From: Flavobacteriaceae bacterium PS02338 | GTDB taxonomy: Bacteria; Bacteroidota; Bacteroidia; Sphingobacteriales; Sphingobacteriaceae | NCBI GenBank assembly: GCA_029959615.1 | Contig: JASCOD010000001.1 | Location: forward strand, 248,001 to 312,000 | Direction: 5' to 3' | DNA length: 64,000 nt | Shown here: in pieces, positions 36,903-45,515 of the stretch | Layout: every line of letters begins with the position of its first letter | Position numbering within the stretch: the first letter of the stretch is position 1 | Program-made: the position numbers and the translations under genes | The notes under the pieces: model-generated | The model's input: the letters and a program-made list of their open reading frames with translations, nothing else | The model's database searches: none | What the model was told of the DNA's origin: nothing

Positions 36903-39836
36903 ATGTTACGAGTAAATAGTTCAGCTCCATGTCAGATTGTGTATTCATTATGTAAGCATGATTATCTGGGCTATTTAATTGAGCCGCACATTGTTCAGCT
37001 CAATCCGCAGGGAGATTTCTCACTAACTTATCAAAGGTTATTTACCCATACGGCACAAGAATTTGCCAAACACCTCACCGACTTAGATTTTAAACTGATT
37101 AAGATCTTAGATGAGACCGAGCAGGATTTCATCATTAAGAAATACCATAAAAAAGCCATTAGACCGTTCGAGTTTTTCAGCAAGTTTTACGACCAGAAGT
37201 TTTTCGATTCTGTGAGGCCAAAAATTGAGAAAAAATTAGTGGAGGTGCTAGAAATCCTTAAAACCAAGGGTGGCTTATATTTAATGGATAAAGATGGTTG
37301 GCCAGCCGAAAGGAAACTAGAGCTAGCTACAGAAGCCTCAACCATTTTATTTCATTTCCGCAGAAATGAAGTAGAAACACGATACTTCCCTACCATTAAA
37401 TATCAAGGCCTACGTATCGATTTTATGTTTAAGGACGCTCAGGTCATTTGCAATCAGCCAGCTTGGTTGCTATTAAATGATGTAATGTATTTCTTCGAGC
37501 AAGATTTTGAAGGCAAAAAGCTGACACCTTTCCTTAACAAAAGATATATTACCATACCAAAAGCTACAGAAGAAACTTACTTCGAAAAGTTTGTAGCTCC
37601 GTTAATAGAAAAATACCATGTTTACGCAGAAGGCTTCGATATCAAAACAGAAAAACACGAACCTAAAGCGGCCATCAAAGTAATTTATGTGGAAGGTGGT
37701 ATTTCACAGATACAGCTTTATTTTAAATATGGTAGCTACTCCTTTGCCATGGGCAACGAACATAAAGTTACAGTTCGCCTAACCAAAGAGAGCGTTGTAC
37801 AAAGTGTTGAGGACGACGACATTGAAAACATTAGTTACACTTTCCACCGCATTAAGAGAAACATTGACTGGGAGAAACAGCAATTCAATTTCCTAACTGG
37901 TTTAGGCTTGAAAAAAGTGAGTGCGCTTTTCCATCATCTGGAACTCCCAATTTTAAATGAAGGTCATGATGCTGCTTACGCCATCATTAGTTGGGTAAAC
38001 GAGCACATTGAAGTCTTACAAGAACAAGGCTTTGAAGTTGAACAAGCTAATAGTGCCAAACGTTTCGTACTGGGAAGCAATAAAATTGATTTCGAAATTA
38101 AGGAAGACAACGATTGGTTCGATATCAATGCCATCGTATATTTTGGAATCCATCCTATCCCATTTATCTCGTTAAAACAACACATCCTTCATAAAAAAAG
38201 AGAGTTTGTTTTGCCAGACGGCGACATCGCAGTTATTCCCGAAAAGTGGTTTACACAATACAGCAGTTTGTTTAGCTTAGCTGATGCGGGCAAACAATTG
38301 AAGTTGAAGAAATACCATATTGGTTTAATTAATGATTTGGCAGAAGACAGTATTGCTAACGTTACATTAGATCGAAAACTACAAAAACTGAATGATTTTG
38401 AGCAGATCGATGATGTTTCGATGCCTGTAAATTTCAAAGGTGATTTACGACATTACCAAAAAGCAGGTTACAACTGGTTCAGTTTTTTACGTGAATATAA
38501 TTTTGGTGGTTGCTTGGCAGATGATATGGGTTTGGGTAAAACCATCCAAACTTTGGCAATGCTGCAAAAAATGAAAGAAGAAGATGTGCAACAAAATAGC
38601 CATAGCACCTCGCTGATTATCATGCCTACTTCTTTAATTTACAACTGGATTAACGAAGCAAAGAAGTTTACACCTTCACTAAAAATTCTTTCCCACACCG
38701 GCACTAATAGAAATAAAGATGTAGCCCATTTTGATAAGTACGATGTAGTAATCACCACTTATGGAGTTACCAGAGTTGATGCGGACGTATTACAGGGATT
38801 TTATTTCAACTATATCATTCTCGATGAAAGTCAGAACATTAAAAATCCTTCTTCTAAGTCGTTCAAGGCCGTAAGGATGCTGAAATCAAGACATAAATTG
38901 GTACTGAGTGGTACGCCAATAGAAAACTCCGTTAGCGATTTATGGACACAACTGACCTTCCTTAATCCAGGTTTATTGGGAACGCAAGCTTTCTTTAATG
39001 AAGAATACGTTCAGGCCATTGAGAAACGTAAAGACGAAGATAAAGCAAAGAAACTGCAAGCGATCATCAAACCTTTTGTATTGCGACGCACCAAAGAACA
39101 AGTAGCCTCAGAGCTTCCGCCAAAAACAGAACACATCTTCTATTGCGACATGAGCGAAGACCAGGCAGCTTATTACGAAAAAACAAAATCTGCTTATCGT
39201 AACGATTTACTGAGCAGCATGGACAATGGCACTTACGCCAAAAAACAAATCCAAATTTTGCAGGGATTAACCGCTTTGCGCCAGTTGGCCAATCATCCCG
39301 TAATGATTGACGAAGAATATACTTCTGATTCTGGCAAATTCGAAAATGTGATGCACACGCTAGATAATGTGCTTAAGGGTGGACATAAAGTGTTGATATT
39401 TTCTCAGTTCGTGAAGCACCTGGATATTTTTAGAAAGCATCTCGAAAAAGAGCAAATAAATTATGCTTACTTAGATGGCGGTACTAGAAACAGGGGCGAG
39501 ATTGTAGCAGATTTTCAACAGAATGAAGATTTAAAGGTATTCCTAATATCGATCAAAGCTGGCGGCGTTGGTTTAAATTTAACCCAAGCTGATTACGTAT
39601 TTATTTTAGATCCTTGGTGGAACCCAGCTATCGAACAACAAGCTATCGACCGTACGCACCGCATCGGACAAGAAAAGAAAGTTTTCATCTATAAGTTCAT
39701 TTCAAAAGATACGGTAGAAGAAAAGATTTTGGCATTGCAACGCCGTAAAAAATCATTGGCAAGTTCGTTAATTACCACGGAAGAAAGCTTCTTCAAATCA
39801 TTAAGCAAAGATGACATTAGAGACCTTTTGGCATAA
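36903..39836 (+). CDS. SNF2-family DEAD/DEAH helicase
   Basis: 977 residues. An N-terminal ~480-residue region unique to this bacterial group precedes the SNF2 motor. Walker A DDMGLGKTIQ lies near 541-549, motif II is DESQ (near 641, Gln in place of His), motif III SGTPIENSVSDLW, and the C-lobe has ISIKAGGVGLNLTQADYVF and QAIDRTHRIGQ (about 914-924). Translocases of this group remodel protein-DNA complexes or restart RNA polymerase (RapA-like). The DESQ variant is known in SNF2 proteins. Two small acidic genes follow immediately. Confidence 0.92.
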   Translation: MLRVNSSAPCQIVYSLCKHDYLGYLIEPHIVQLNPQGDFSLTYQRLFTHTAQEFAKHLTDLDFKLIKILDETEQDFIIKKYHKKAIRPFEFFSKFYDQKFFDSVRPKIEKKLVEVLEILKTKGGLYLMDKDGWPAERKLELATEASTILFHFRRNEVETRYFPTIKYQGLRIDFMFKDAQVICNQPAWLLLNDVMYFFEQDFEGKKLTPFLNKRYITIPKATEETYFEKFVAPLIEKYHVYAEGFDIKTEKHEPKAAIKVIYVEGGISQIQLYFKYGSYSFAMGNEHKVTVRLTKESVVQSVEDDDIENISYTFHRIKRNIDWEKQQFNFLTGLGLKKVSALFHHLELPILNEGHDAAYAIISWVNEHIEVLQEQGFEVEQANSAKRFVLGSNKIDFEIKEDNDWFDINAIVYFGIHPIPFISLKQHILHKKREFVLPDGDIAVIPEKWFTQYSSLFSLADAGKQLKLKKYHIGLINDLAEDSIANVTLDRKLQKLNDFEQIDDVSMPVNFKGDLRHYQKAGYNWFSFLREYNFGGCLADDMGLGKTIQTLAMLQKMKEEDVQQNSHSTSLIIMPTSLIYNWINEAKKFTPSLKILSHTGTNRNKDVAHFDKYDVVITTYGVTRVDADVLQGFYFNYIILDESQNIKNPSSKSFKAVRMLKSRHKLVLSGTPIENSVSDLWTQLTFLNPGLLGTQAFFNEEYVQAIEKRKDEDKAKKLQAIIKPFVLRRTKEQVASELPPKTEHIFYCDMSEDQAAYYEKTKSAYRNDLLSSMDNGTYAKKQIQILQGLTALRQLANHPVMIDEEYTSDSGKFENVMHTLDNVLKGGHKVLIFSQFVKHLDIFRKHLEKEQINYAYLDGGTRNRGEIVADFQQNEDLKVFLISIKAGGVGLNLTQADYVFILDPWWNPAIEQQAIDRTHRIGQEKKVFIYKFISKDTVEEKILALQRRKKSLASSLITTEESFFKSLSKDDIRDLLA

Positions 39837-39875
39837 CCCAACGTAAAACTTATTACTTATAACTCACAACTTAAA

Positions 39876-40139
39876 ATGCAGCCTTTCGATTTAGAACTTA
39901 ACAACATTAACTACGCTGTTTTTCCTGAAGGAAACGAGACCTATACCATTTACAAAGACGGCAAAGAATATCTTCAAATCCAAAAAGATGATGGAGAGCA
40001 ATGGATCAAATTTGACGGAGAAACAGGAACACCAGTTTTTGAAACCGATGAAGAAGTAAATGCTTTGGGCAGACTTATATCTGTCTACAAGGAAGAACCC
40101 GAACAAGAGGAAGACGAAGATAACCACGAGGAATTCTAA
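39876..40139 (+). CDS. small acidic protein, tandem paralogue A
   Basis: 87 residues, unrecognised. It shares with its neighbour the pattern INYAVFPEGNETYTIYKDGKEYLQIQKD, then a negatively charged region; the last 14 residues are nearly all Glu/Asp (EEPEQEEDEDNHEEF). It starts 39 nt after the SNF2 gene and ends 2 nt before paralogue B, so the three form one operon. A role as a partner or inhibitor of the helicase is only suggested by position. Confidence 0.75.
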   Translation: MQPFDLELNNINYAVFPEGNETYTIYKDGKEYLQIQKDDGEQWIKFDGETGTPVFETDEEVNALGRLISVYKEEPEQEEDEDNHEEF

Positions 40140-40141
40140 CA

Positions 40142-40369
40142 ATGGAAGATAGCTTTCACTTTAAACTTCGAGGCATTATTTATGAAGTAATTCCTGAAGA
40201 AGACAACACTTATACTGTTTTCAGAATGGGTGATGAATACCTCCAGATTTTGAAAAACAAAAATAACAAATGGATGCGTATTGACTACAAAACAGACCTT
40301 CCTGTGGTTGAGGAGAACGATGAAGTTGAGGATATTGGTAGCATTATCGATAAATATATGTTAAGCTAG
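40142..40369 (+). CDS. small acidic protein, tandem paralogue B
   Basis: 75 residues, similar over most of its length to paralogue A: IIYEVIPEEDNTYTVFRMGDEYLQILKNKNNKWMRID, followed by a shorter acidic tail and ending IGSIIDKYMLS. It lacks the poly-acidic tail of A. No known domain. Start is 2 nt after the A stop. Confidence 0.75.
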   Translation: MEDSFHFKLRGIIYEVIPEEDNTYTVFRMGDEYLQILKNKNNKWMRIDYKTDLPVVEENDEVEDIGSIIDKYMLS

Positions 40370-40379
40370 CGCCATTAAC

Positions 40380-40608
40380 CGTCATCTCGACTGGAGCACA
40401 GCGGAACGGAGAACCGAAGCTCAACGTAGTTAAATCTTTGAACATTCCCAACCCACCTTAAAAGATTTCTCCGCAAGGCCGAAATGACGAATATGCGCTA
40501 TCCCGTCATCTCGAATGGAGCGCAGCAGAATGGAGAGATCTTTGGATATATTTAATTTTCTATTGAACAAGCATAATTCAAAGATTTAGCTTCGCTGATT
40601 TTCAATTT
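40380..40608. repeat. dispersed repeat cluster after the SNF2 operon
   Basis: Two direct copies start GTCATCTCGA (40381 and 40505) with GGAGC(A/G)CAGC following; an inverted mate GAAATGACG is at 40481. Positions 40579-40608 repeat in opposite orientation about 30 bases of the element at 10153-10184 (shared ATCAGCGAAGCTAAATCTTT). Confidence 0.7.
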
Positions 40609-40612
40609 ATTT

Positions 40613-40642
40613 CATAGCCCACGGTTTAAACCGTGGGCTATG
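40613..40642 (-). terminator. 30-bp perfect palindrome after comM
   Basis: CATAGCCCACGGTTT and its complement abut with no spacer, 12 nt beyond the comM stop codon on the minus strand. It lacks a T-run, so it may be a cruciform rather than a classical terminator. Confidence 0.5.
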
Positions 40643-40654
40643 AGCGTATGTGTT

Positions 40655-41221
40655 TTACCCTGCCCAACTTTCCCTATCCAAACTGCGGTAATGAATAGCC
40701 TCCGCCAAATGCTCAATCTCTATATTTTCACTAGCAGCTAAATCAGCAATGGTACGAGCTACTTTTAAAATCCTATCATAGGCACGAGCAGACAAGCCTA
40801 ACTTTTCCATCGCCTGCTTAATTAAGCCCCTACCAACTTCATCAATTTCGCAGATCTTCCTTACCATATTTGCGCTCATCTGCGCATTGGCATGTACCTC
40901 CTCCAGCTCTGCGAAACGTTTATCCTGTATTTCCCTACCCTTAATCACTCGCTCCCTAATCAAATTGCTTTTTTCCGCAGGACGAGACGAAGACAGTTCT
41001 GAGAAATTAACCGGTGTTACTTCCACATGCAAATCAATTCGATCCAATAAAGGTCCAGAGATTTTGCTCAAGTATTTTTGAACTACCCCTGGTCCGCAAA
41101 CACATTCCTTTTCGGGGTGGTTGTAAAAACCACAAGGACATGGTTGCGTTGCCTTGTTTACGTTTTCAAAAATACACAATAAAACCCTTATCACCAGCAT
41201 ATCCCAAAGAACCTCAAACAT
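40655..41221 (-). pseudogene. comM: comM/yifB 3' fragment, interrupted by the integrated element
   Basis: Residues 32-188 of this ORF are the C-terminal part of ComM/YifB, an AAA+ Mg-chelatase-like helicase used in natural transformation: PCPCGFYNHPEKECVCG, SKISGPLLDRIDLHVEVTPV, the C-terminal helical domain and HLAEAIHYRSLDR. The ~330 upstream residues with the Walker motifs are absent. Similarity begins at the Pro of the family's conserved AxMNPCPCG, at about 41143; the preceding ~26 codons are element sequence, so the start ATG at 41221 is fortuitous. The missing half should lie beyond the other end of the element. Confidence 0.88.
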
Positions 41222-41598
41222 TGGGCGATCATATCAAGAAACGAAGATGGGATCTAAAATTAGAACAAGCTGACGTTGCAAGAAGTCTGAGCGTAACTAT
41301 GGAAACAATTTCTAATTGGGAAAACAACCATAGCGATCCACAAATTAAGTACTACCCAGCAATTCTAAAGTTCTTAGAATACTCACCAAAGATTTTCGAC
41401 GAATCAATTTTGGCGGGTCGAATAACTGCTTACCGATGGCGAAATGGATTAAATTCAAAACGCATGGGTTCAATTCTTGGAGTAAACAGTACCACGGTGT
41501 CAGCTTGGGAAAATGAGACGTCAATCCCTCAACAGAAACAACTCATAAAGTTGGAAAAACTCTTAGGTGTAGATGTTAATAAAGAAGGGACACACTAA
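41140..41598 (+). CDS. regulator with two XRE helix-turn-helix units
   Basis: About 152 residues. The first HTH is DVARSLSVTMETISNWENN; the second is MGSILGVNSTTVSAWENE. The opening KPLSPAYPKEPQTLGDHIKKRR is common in Bacteroidota XRE proteins. The frame stays open into antisense comM up to 41014, but that part is not coding in origin. The first ATG (41140) lies exactly on the comM junction (bases shared with the PCPCG codons); TTG 41149 is the first possible start wholly inside the element. Being at the element end, pointing inwards, it may control the element. Confidence 0.75.
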   Translation: MVALPCLRFQKYTIKPLSPAYPKEPQTLGDHIKKRRWDLKLEQADVARSLSVTMETISNWENNHSDPQIKYYPAILKFLEYSPKIFDESILAGRITAYRWRNGLNSKRMGSILGVNSTTVSAWENETSIPQQKQLIKLEKLLGVDVNKEGTH

Positions 41599-41616
41599 TG
41601 CGTGTGTCCCTTCTTT
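41581..41616. terminator. bidirectional terminator overlapping two stop codons
   Basis: AAAGAAGGGACACAC (41581-41595) and GTGTGTCCCTTCTTT (41602-41616) form a perfect 15-bp stem with a 6-nt loop. The convergent XRE gene and the 77-residue gene both end inside it, so the stem encodes the last residues of both proteins. Confidence 0.85.
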
Positions 41617-41828
41617 AAGATATTTTCAATCACGGCGCGCTTTGTCTGCGCGTCCTGTTTTGAGATTTCAATGTATGTCACAGACACACGATAAGTCTTT
41701 TCTTTATTCTTTGAAATTTTTACCGTTCTCTCCTGAAAGGTCCTATTGCAACATGGATGTGCAACTTTATACGTTTTAACCAATTTGCCCCGAGACTGAA
41801 AATTTGAATTTTTATTAAGATTTTCCAT
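41595..41828 (-). CDS. small basic hypothetical protein
   Basis: 77 residues, no recognised domain. It contains a CC pair (HPCCNRTFQERTV) and a Lys/Arg-rich core (KISKNKEKTYRVSVTYIEISKQDAQTKRAVIENILKK). No signal peptide. It converges with the XRE gene and shares its terminator. Similar small genes occur at element ends, but I cannot assign a role. Confidence 0.55.
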   Translation of the reverse strand: MENLNKNSNFQSRGKLVKTYKVAHPCCNRTFQERTVKISKNKEKTYRVSVTYIEISKQDAQTKRAVIENILKKGHTH

Positions 41829-41933
41829 ATCTACTACACTACATCATTCAACTTCACTTGTATGTACGATCTTGTATACGGTCATTGCAACCGCTTAATA
41901 TTTTATCATTGGGAAATAGCATCCCTTGCAGGA

Positions 41934-42215
41934 TTAAATCTTAAGATTGATCTCACTTCCCCTGTTTCTCTTAAAGGAGGGTTTATACTTGATATACCCA
42001 TACTCACTTAAATCCCTGACACATTTCTGGAAAGTAAAGCGTGAAACCTTTGCAATCTCCTGAACTTGCTTGCTAAAGGCAAACATCGGCGTAGGAAAAC
42101 CATTCTGTCGCCAAAACTGCAATAACGCTGCATACACTCCAATATGTGTAATACTAATCCGTCCATCCTTTTCTATGGACTGAAAAAACCTGCCTAAAAT
42201 TTCACTAGTGTTCAT
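41934..42215 (-). CDS. winged-helix-like element protein
   Basis: 93 residues from ATG 42215; an ATG 14 codons upstream overlaps the preceding gene. The sequence ISITHIGVYAALLQFWRQNG and QEIAKVSRFTFQKCVRDLSEYGYIKYKPS reads as a helix-turn-helix with a wing, as in replication-initiator-like or MarR-like regulators of Bacteroidota elements. It is 4 nt downstream of the 345-residue DUF3945-like gene and probably co-translated with it. Confidence 0.72.
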   Translation of the reverse strand: MNTSEILGRFFQSIEKDGRISITHIGVYAALLQFWRQNGFPTPMFAFSKQVQEIAKVSRFTFQKCVRDLSEYGYIKYKPSFKRNRGSEINLKI

Positions 42216-42219
42216 AGTG

Positions 42220-43257
42220 TTAGTTTTTAGATAATCTGACTTTGTTACTTCTCTCATTTAGCTTATCTACTTTAGTGACCCTTGCTTGCTCCGTGTTTTG
42301 CACCTTTCCATTTCTTACGCTTTTGACCAATTTCAAATTGCACTCGTCATAAACATCAATAGTTTTAAATTGGGGGTTAGCTTCCAATTCATATCTTCTA
42401 CGGTTAATGACAACCGGAACTCGTTCGCCCTGTCTTAGTAGACCTGCAACGTGTTCTATTTGATGAACCGTGCGGAACTGCTTTAAGCCAAGCTGTTCGA
42501 TTGATTGCACTAGGGCAAAGCTATCGAGTTGTTGTATTTCCTTAATCTTATACTTTCCGTTAGGGTCTTGATCATTAAGATCAAGCTTTATCCATTTGCC
42601 ATCGATCTGTACCGACCTGCCTTGTAATAGATTATAGCTTTCCTTTGAATTCGGAAGAAGATCGGCAGATAGTTGAAGAATTTTATTGTGGTTTTCTTGC
42701 CCCTTTGCATCAGTACCTAACCCAATCTCGTGAGAAGAAAGTTTATACTCCCCAGAAACGTCTTTTTCAAAGGAGACCCTACTATTCAACTTCTCAGTTC
42801 CATTTACATATTGCTGTGCAGGTATCGAAAAAGTGGTTTCATCGTTGTCGATATGTTTACGAACAGCAGGGTTGTGACTTTTAAGACCTAGCTTGGAAAG
42901 GATCTGAGTGAGCTTTTGTTCATTCATTTCTTTCATTCTATTTTGCCTAACGATCAAAATTTGTCTACGGATAGGAAGGATAATCAGTCTTCTAAACAAT
43001 CGAATGAATGTATTTGTATAAGCAACTCTCTCCAGGTGGCGACGTTCTTGTTTAAGAGCCATCAGGGATAACCGTTCAGCAGGATCATTCGTTTTTCTGT
43101 ATTTCGCAGCTATATCTTCGAAGTCCCTTAGTTTTTTACGTAGCAAACCTTTATTGGTCGATACATCAAACGAGAATAGTGTTTTAAATCTACTTTCTTC
43201 CTCTTTCCATTTTGCCACTTCAACTTCAATTCGATTTACCTTTTTCTTGTCCATCAT
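42220..43257 (-). CDS. DUF3945/DUF4099-like element protein
   Basis: 345 residues from ATG 43257 (MMDKKKVNRIEVEVAK); an ATG at 43290 lies within a hairpin and is rejected. The N-terminal third is coiled and charged. The last ~110 residues contain the pattern LLQGRSVQIDGKWIKLDLNDQDPNGKYKIKEI, VAGLLRQGERVPVVINRRRYELEANPQFKTIDVYDE, which recurs in the 530-residue neighbour (LQGRSV, LVEANPDFKQFVF). Both belong to the repeated DUF3945-like module of Bacteroidota elements. Ends basic (ERSNKVRLSKN). Function unknown. Confidence 0.68.
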   Translation of the reverse strand: MMDKKKVNRIEVEVAKWKEEESRFKTLFSFDVSTNKGLLRKKLRDFEDIAAKYRKTNDPAERLSLMALKQERRHLERVAYTNTFIRLFRRLIILPIRRQILIVRQNRMKEMNEQKLTQILSKLGLKSHNPAVRKHIDNDETTFSIPAQQYVNGTEKLNSRVSFEKDVSGEYKLSSHEIGLGTDAKGQENHNKILQLSADLLPNSKESYNLLQGRSVQIDGKWIKLDLNDQDPNGKYKIKEIQQLDSFALVQSIEQLGLKQFRTVHQIEHVAGLLRQGERVPVVINRRRYELEANPQFKTIDVYDECNLKLVKSVRNGKVQNTEQARVTKVDKLNERSNKVRLSKN

Positions 43258-43274
43258 CCATTCTTTTAGAGTTT

Positions 43275-43300
43275 GAAAAAGAGGGAGCATAAGCTCCCCC
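43275..43300 (-). terminator. Rho-independent terminator between two element genes
   Basis: Minus-strand GGGAGC-TTAT-GCTCCC followed by TCTTTTTC, 10 nt after the stop of the 530-residue gene. It would separate that gene from the DUF3945-like gene or attenuate read-through. Confidence 0.7.
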
Positions 43301-43308
43301 TGGCATTA

Positions 43309-44901
43309 CTAAGCAGACATTCTACGTTTGTTCGTTCTTTTTCGAACTGTAGTCGGGGACTGTTTCTCGACCTTTTTTTTAGCTGCATCATCTGCTTTAT
43401 TCTGCACTCCTGCAACTTCTGCCTTTGTATCAGCACCGGCATTTACAGCTTTAGAATTTGTAAGGTCCGCCACTTCCTTTCCTGCGGGTTCCTTTGCATT
43501 ACTAGTTACCGCATTTGCAGTGTCTTTAGCTGTTGCCGTAGGAATATTGCCAACGTTATTTTCTTGCTGGTTGGGTTTATTTACTGCATCATCTGCTTTG
43601 TTCTGTACACCGGCAACTTTTGCCTTTGTATCGGCACCGGCATTTACACCTTTAGAATTTGTAAGGTCCGCCACTTCCTTTGCTGCGGGTTCCTTTGCAT
43701 TACTCGTTATCGTATTTGCAGTGTCTTTAGCTGGCGCCGTAGGAATATTACCAACGTTACTTTCTTGCTGGTTAGCTTTATCTGCTGTGGCATTCTGCCC
43801 TTTAACTTCCTTTTGATCCTGCTGATTTGCAGCCGCATTTTGAGTAGCCTCCTGCGCTTTTTCCGGAGCTACCTTGATCTGACTTTCAATTACTACACGA
43901 CCAGTTTCTGGTGATCTGAAAACGAACTGCTTGAAATCTGGATTGGCTTCGACCAGCCTTTTTGTTTCTGTCTTACCTTTTACTATCGTAACCACTTGCT
44001 GGTTCCCTCTTTCCAGCCCTTTGATAAGTCCTTCTAGGGAACGAGGATATTGCGCTTCTTTGAAGTTATATTTCGGAATAAGATCCGCTACCTCGAATTT
44101 GTACGAGCGAATTAGCTCATAATTGCCGTTGGAATTTTGCTTATTTCGGTCGAGTGTGACCCATGCCTTGTACTCATGACCATCTTTGTTTACTAAAGAC
44201 TTATACACGGAACGTCCCTGCAACATATTGTAGGCCTCTTTAAGCGTAATACTACCGCCCTTACTATTGACGAAGAATCTTTGCTTAATCGTTTCTTTCA
44301 CTCCAATCTTCTTCAACTCTGCATCGTAGTGGTTAAAAAAATATTTATCCGATTCTTCTGATTTTTTAAAGTATAACGTGACTCCCACAATTCCATCGGG
44401 ATATACCGCCTTGCCCTTTAATTCGAACTCTGTTGCCTGACTAGCAATCAATTTGCTCAATTTATCCTTGTCAACTAATTCGCCAAATCCCATGTAGGTT
44501 AATCTTTCCTGTAGGAACTCAAAAACTTCTTGATTCTTTTCCATGACTTTTTCTCCTTTATTATTTATTAATTCACCTTGTGTCAAATTTTCCTGATGTG
44601 CAGTTACCATTGCTTTGACATCTATTGCTCCATTGCGGTACACGAATTCCTGATGACCTTTGATGCCATTGTACAACGATCGATATGCTGCCCTCACACC
44701 TAATACTTCATAACGATCCACGTCTGTAGAATTCAAGATGCAGTATCGCACAGCCTCATCATACGATTGCCAGCAGACGATCTCCTCTTTTTCATTGGAA
44801 GACCCATTATCCAGGTACGTCATAAATTCAGCCCCGTTGTACCACCTTTCCCTTTCCAAGTACTCTGCAATTTCAACTCTGTCAAGCGGTTTTATTAACA
44901 T
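43309..44901 (-). CDS. DUF3945-like protein with 67-residue tandem repeat
   Basis: 530 residues. The first ~110 residues (VEIAEYLERERWYNGAEFMTYLD) resemble an LPD-type module; a DUF4099/DUF3945-like region follows (MGFGELVDKDKLSKL, ITLKEAYNMLQGRSVYKSL, RLVEANPDFKQFVFRSPETGR). From about 372 to 510 two 67-residue copies begin NQQESNVGNIPTA and NQQENNVGNIPTA; they are Ala/Asn/Lys-rich and probably disordered. It ends RKRTNKRRMSA. The gene overlaps the end of the MT-A70 gene by 20 nt, with GGAGG in the latter's codons as ribosome-binding site. Confidence 0.75.
   Translation of the reverse strand: MLIKPLDRVEIAEYLERERWYNGAEFMTYLDNGSSNEKEEIVCWQSYDEAVRYCILNSTDVDRYEVLGVRAAYRSLYNGIKGHQEFVYRNGAIDVKAMVTAHQENLTQGELINNKGEKVMEKNQEVFEFLQERLTYMGFGELVDKDKLSKLIASQATEFELKGKAVYPDGIVGVTLYFKKSEESDKYFFNHYDAELKKIGVKETIKQRFFVNSKGGSITLKEAYNMLQGRSVYKSLVNKDGHEYKAWVTLDRNKQNSNGNYELIRSYKFEVADLIPKYNFKEAQYPRSLEGLIKGLERGNQQVVTIVKGKTETKRLVEANPDFKQFVFRSPETGRVVIESQIKVAPEKAQEATQNAAANQQDQKEVKGQNATADKANQQESNVGNIPTAPAKDTANTITSNAKEPAAKEVADLTNSKGVNAGADTKAKVAGVQNKADDAVNKPNQQENNVGNIPTATAKDTANAVTSNAKEPAGKEVADLTNSKAVNAGADTKAEVAGVQNKADDAAKKKVEKQSPTTVRKRTNKRRMSA
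43390..43791. repeat. two direct 201-bp repeats inside the 530-residue gene
   Basis: Unit 1 at 43390-43590 and unit 2 at 43591-43791, period 201 = 67 codons, both starting ATCTGCTTT on the plus strand. A few differences (for example GTTACCGCATTT against GTTATCGTATTT) show the duplication is recent but not brand new. Confidence 0.85.
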
Positions 44902-45505
44902 TTGTTCCTCCTTTCATTGGTATTTTTATCGAACCCTTAACTTCATTCCCGAATACGTCCCAACCGTCATCTGTTGCGCTTGGAAAACTGTTTCCGTCCC
45001 TGGCAAACAGCTCGATCCGCGATCGCCGCCCAAACAGTGAAACGATCCTCCTTCGAATTTCAGCCGGCTTTTCGGAGTGCCGCCCCAATTTTGAAACTAG
45101 TACCTGTCGAATGTTTTTAGCGACACGTTTTAAGGGTTTTCCCCGGGTGGCCAGTAGTACTATTTCTGCGTTTGCCCTGGTATAATACCCCATTCCGCAA
45201 AAGAGTTGCTCATTACATTTGTTCTCTTTGATCCAGGTAAACGCAACTGTCTTGTACGTGAAGCCCCAACTTTTCACCAGTTCCAAAGCCTGTTCGAGGC
45301 ATGGGAATGTTGTCCACATTAACAGCACACTGTCCTTTTTTGCGATGGATTGAATATCCATTGATTTCAAATAATCTAATCCCTGTGTCACATAGTGCTG
45401 TTCCGGACTTCGGCTTTCTCCTTTCTTTGACCAGACCCTGAAGTTCCACGGCGGGTCGGCATAGATAATCGAATACTTATTATTATCTTCTCTCATGATG
45501 TTCAT
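44882..45505 (-). CDS. MT-A70-family adenine N6-methyltransferase
   Basis: 207 residues. IIYADPPWNF near residue 13 is the catalytic DPPW motif. LMWTTFPCLEQALELVKSWGFTYKTVAFTWIKEN and GYYTRANAEIVLLATRGKPLKR are the remaining MT-A70 signatures, followed by HSEKPAEIRRRIVSLFG and RIELFARD. It methylates adenine in DNA (phage and element members) and is likely a modification or anti-restriction enzyme. It follows traN (10 nt) and overlaps the next gene. The start could be the ATG three codons downstream. Confidence 0.9.
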   Translation of the reverse strand: MNIMREDNNKYSIIYADPPWNFRVWSKKGESRSPEQHYVTQGLDYLKSMDIQSIAKKDSVLLMWTTFPCLEQALELVKSWGFTYKTVAFTWIKENKCNEQLFCGMGYYTRANAEIVLLATRGKPLKRVAKNIRQVLVSKLGRHSEKPAEIRRRIVSLFGRRSRIELFARDGNSFPSATDDGWDVFGNEVKGSIKIPMKGGTNVNKTA

Positions 45506-45515
45506 CTTTATATTT

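Noticed and set aside
41014..41139. Plus-strand extension of the XRE frame into comM
   Set aside because: It is antisense to conserved ComM codons; the open frame is accidental.
43390..43791. CRISPR-like repeat array
   Set aside because: Only two long direct copies with no spacers; it is an in-frame protein repeat.
43273..43914. Cys-rich 213-residue plus-strand ORF and a second ORF at 43328-43816
   Set aside because: Both lie antisense to the 530-residue gene and their repeats are the shadow of its 201-bp duplication.
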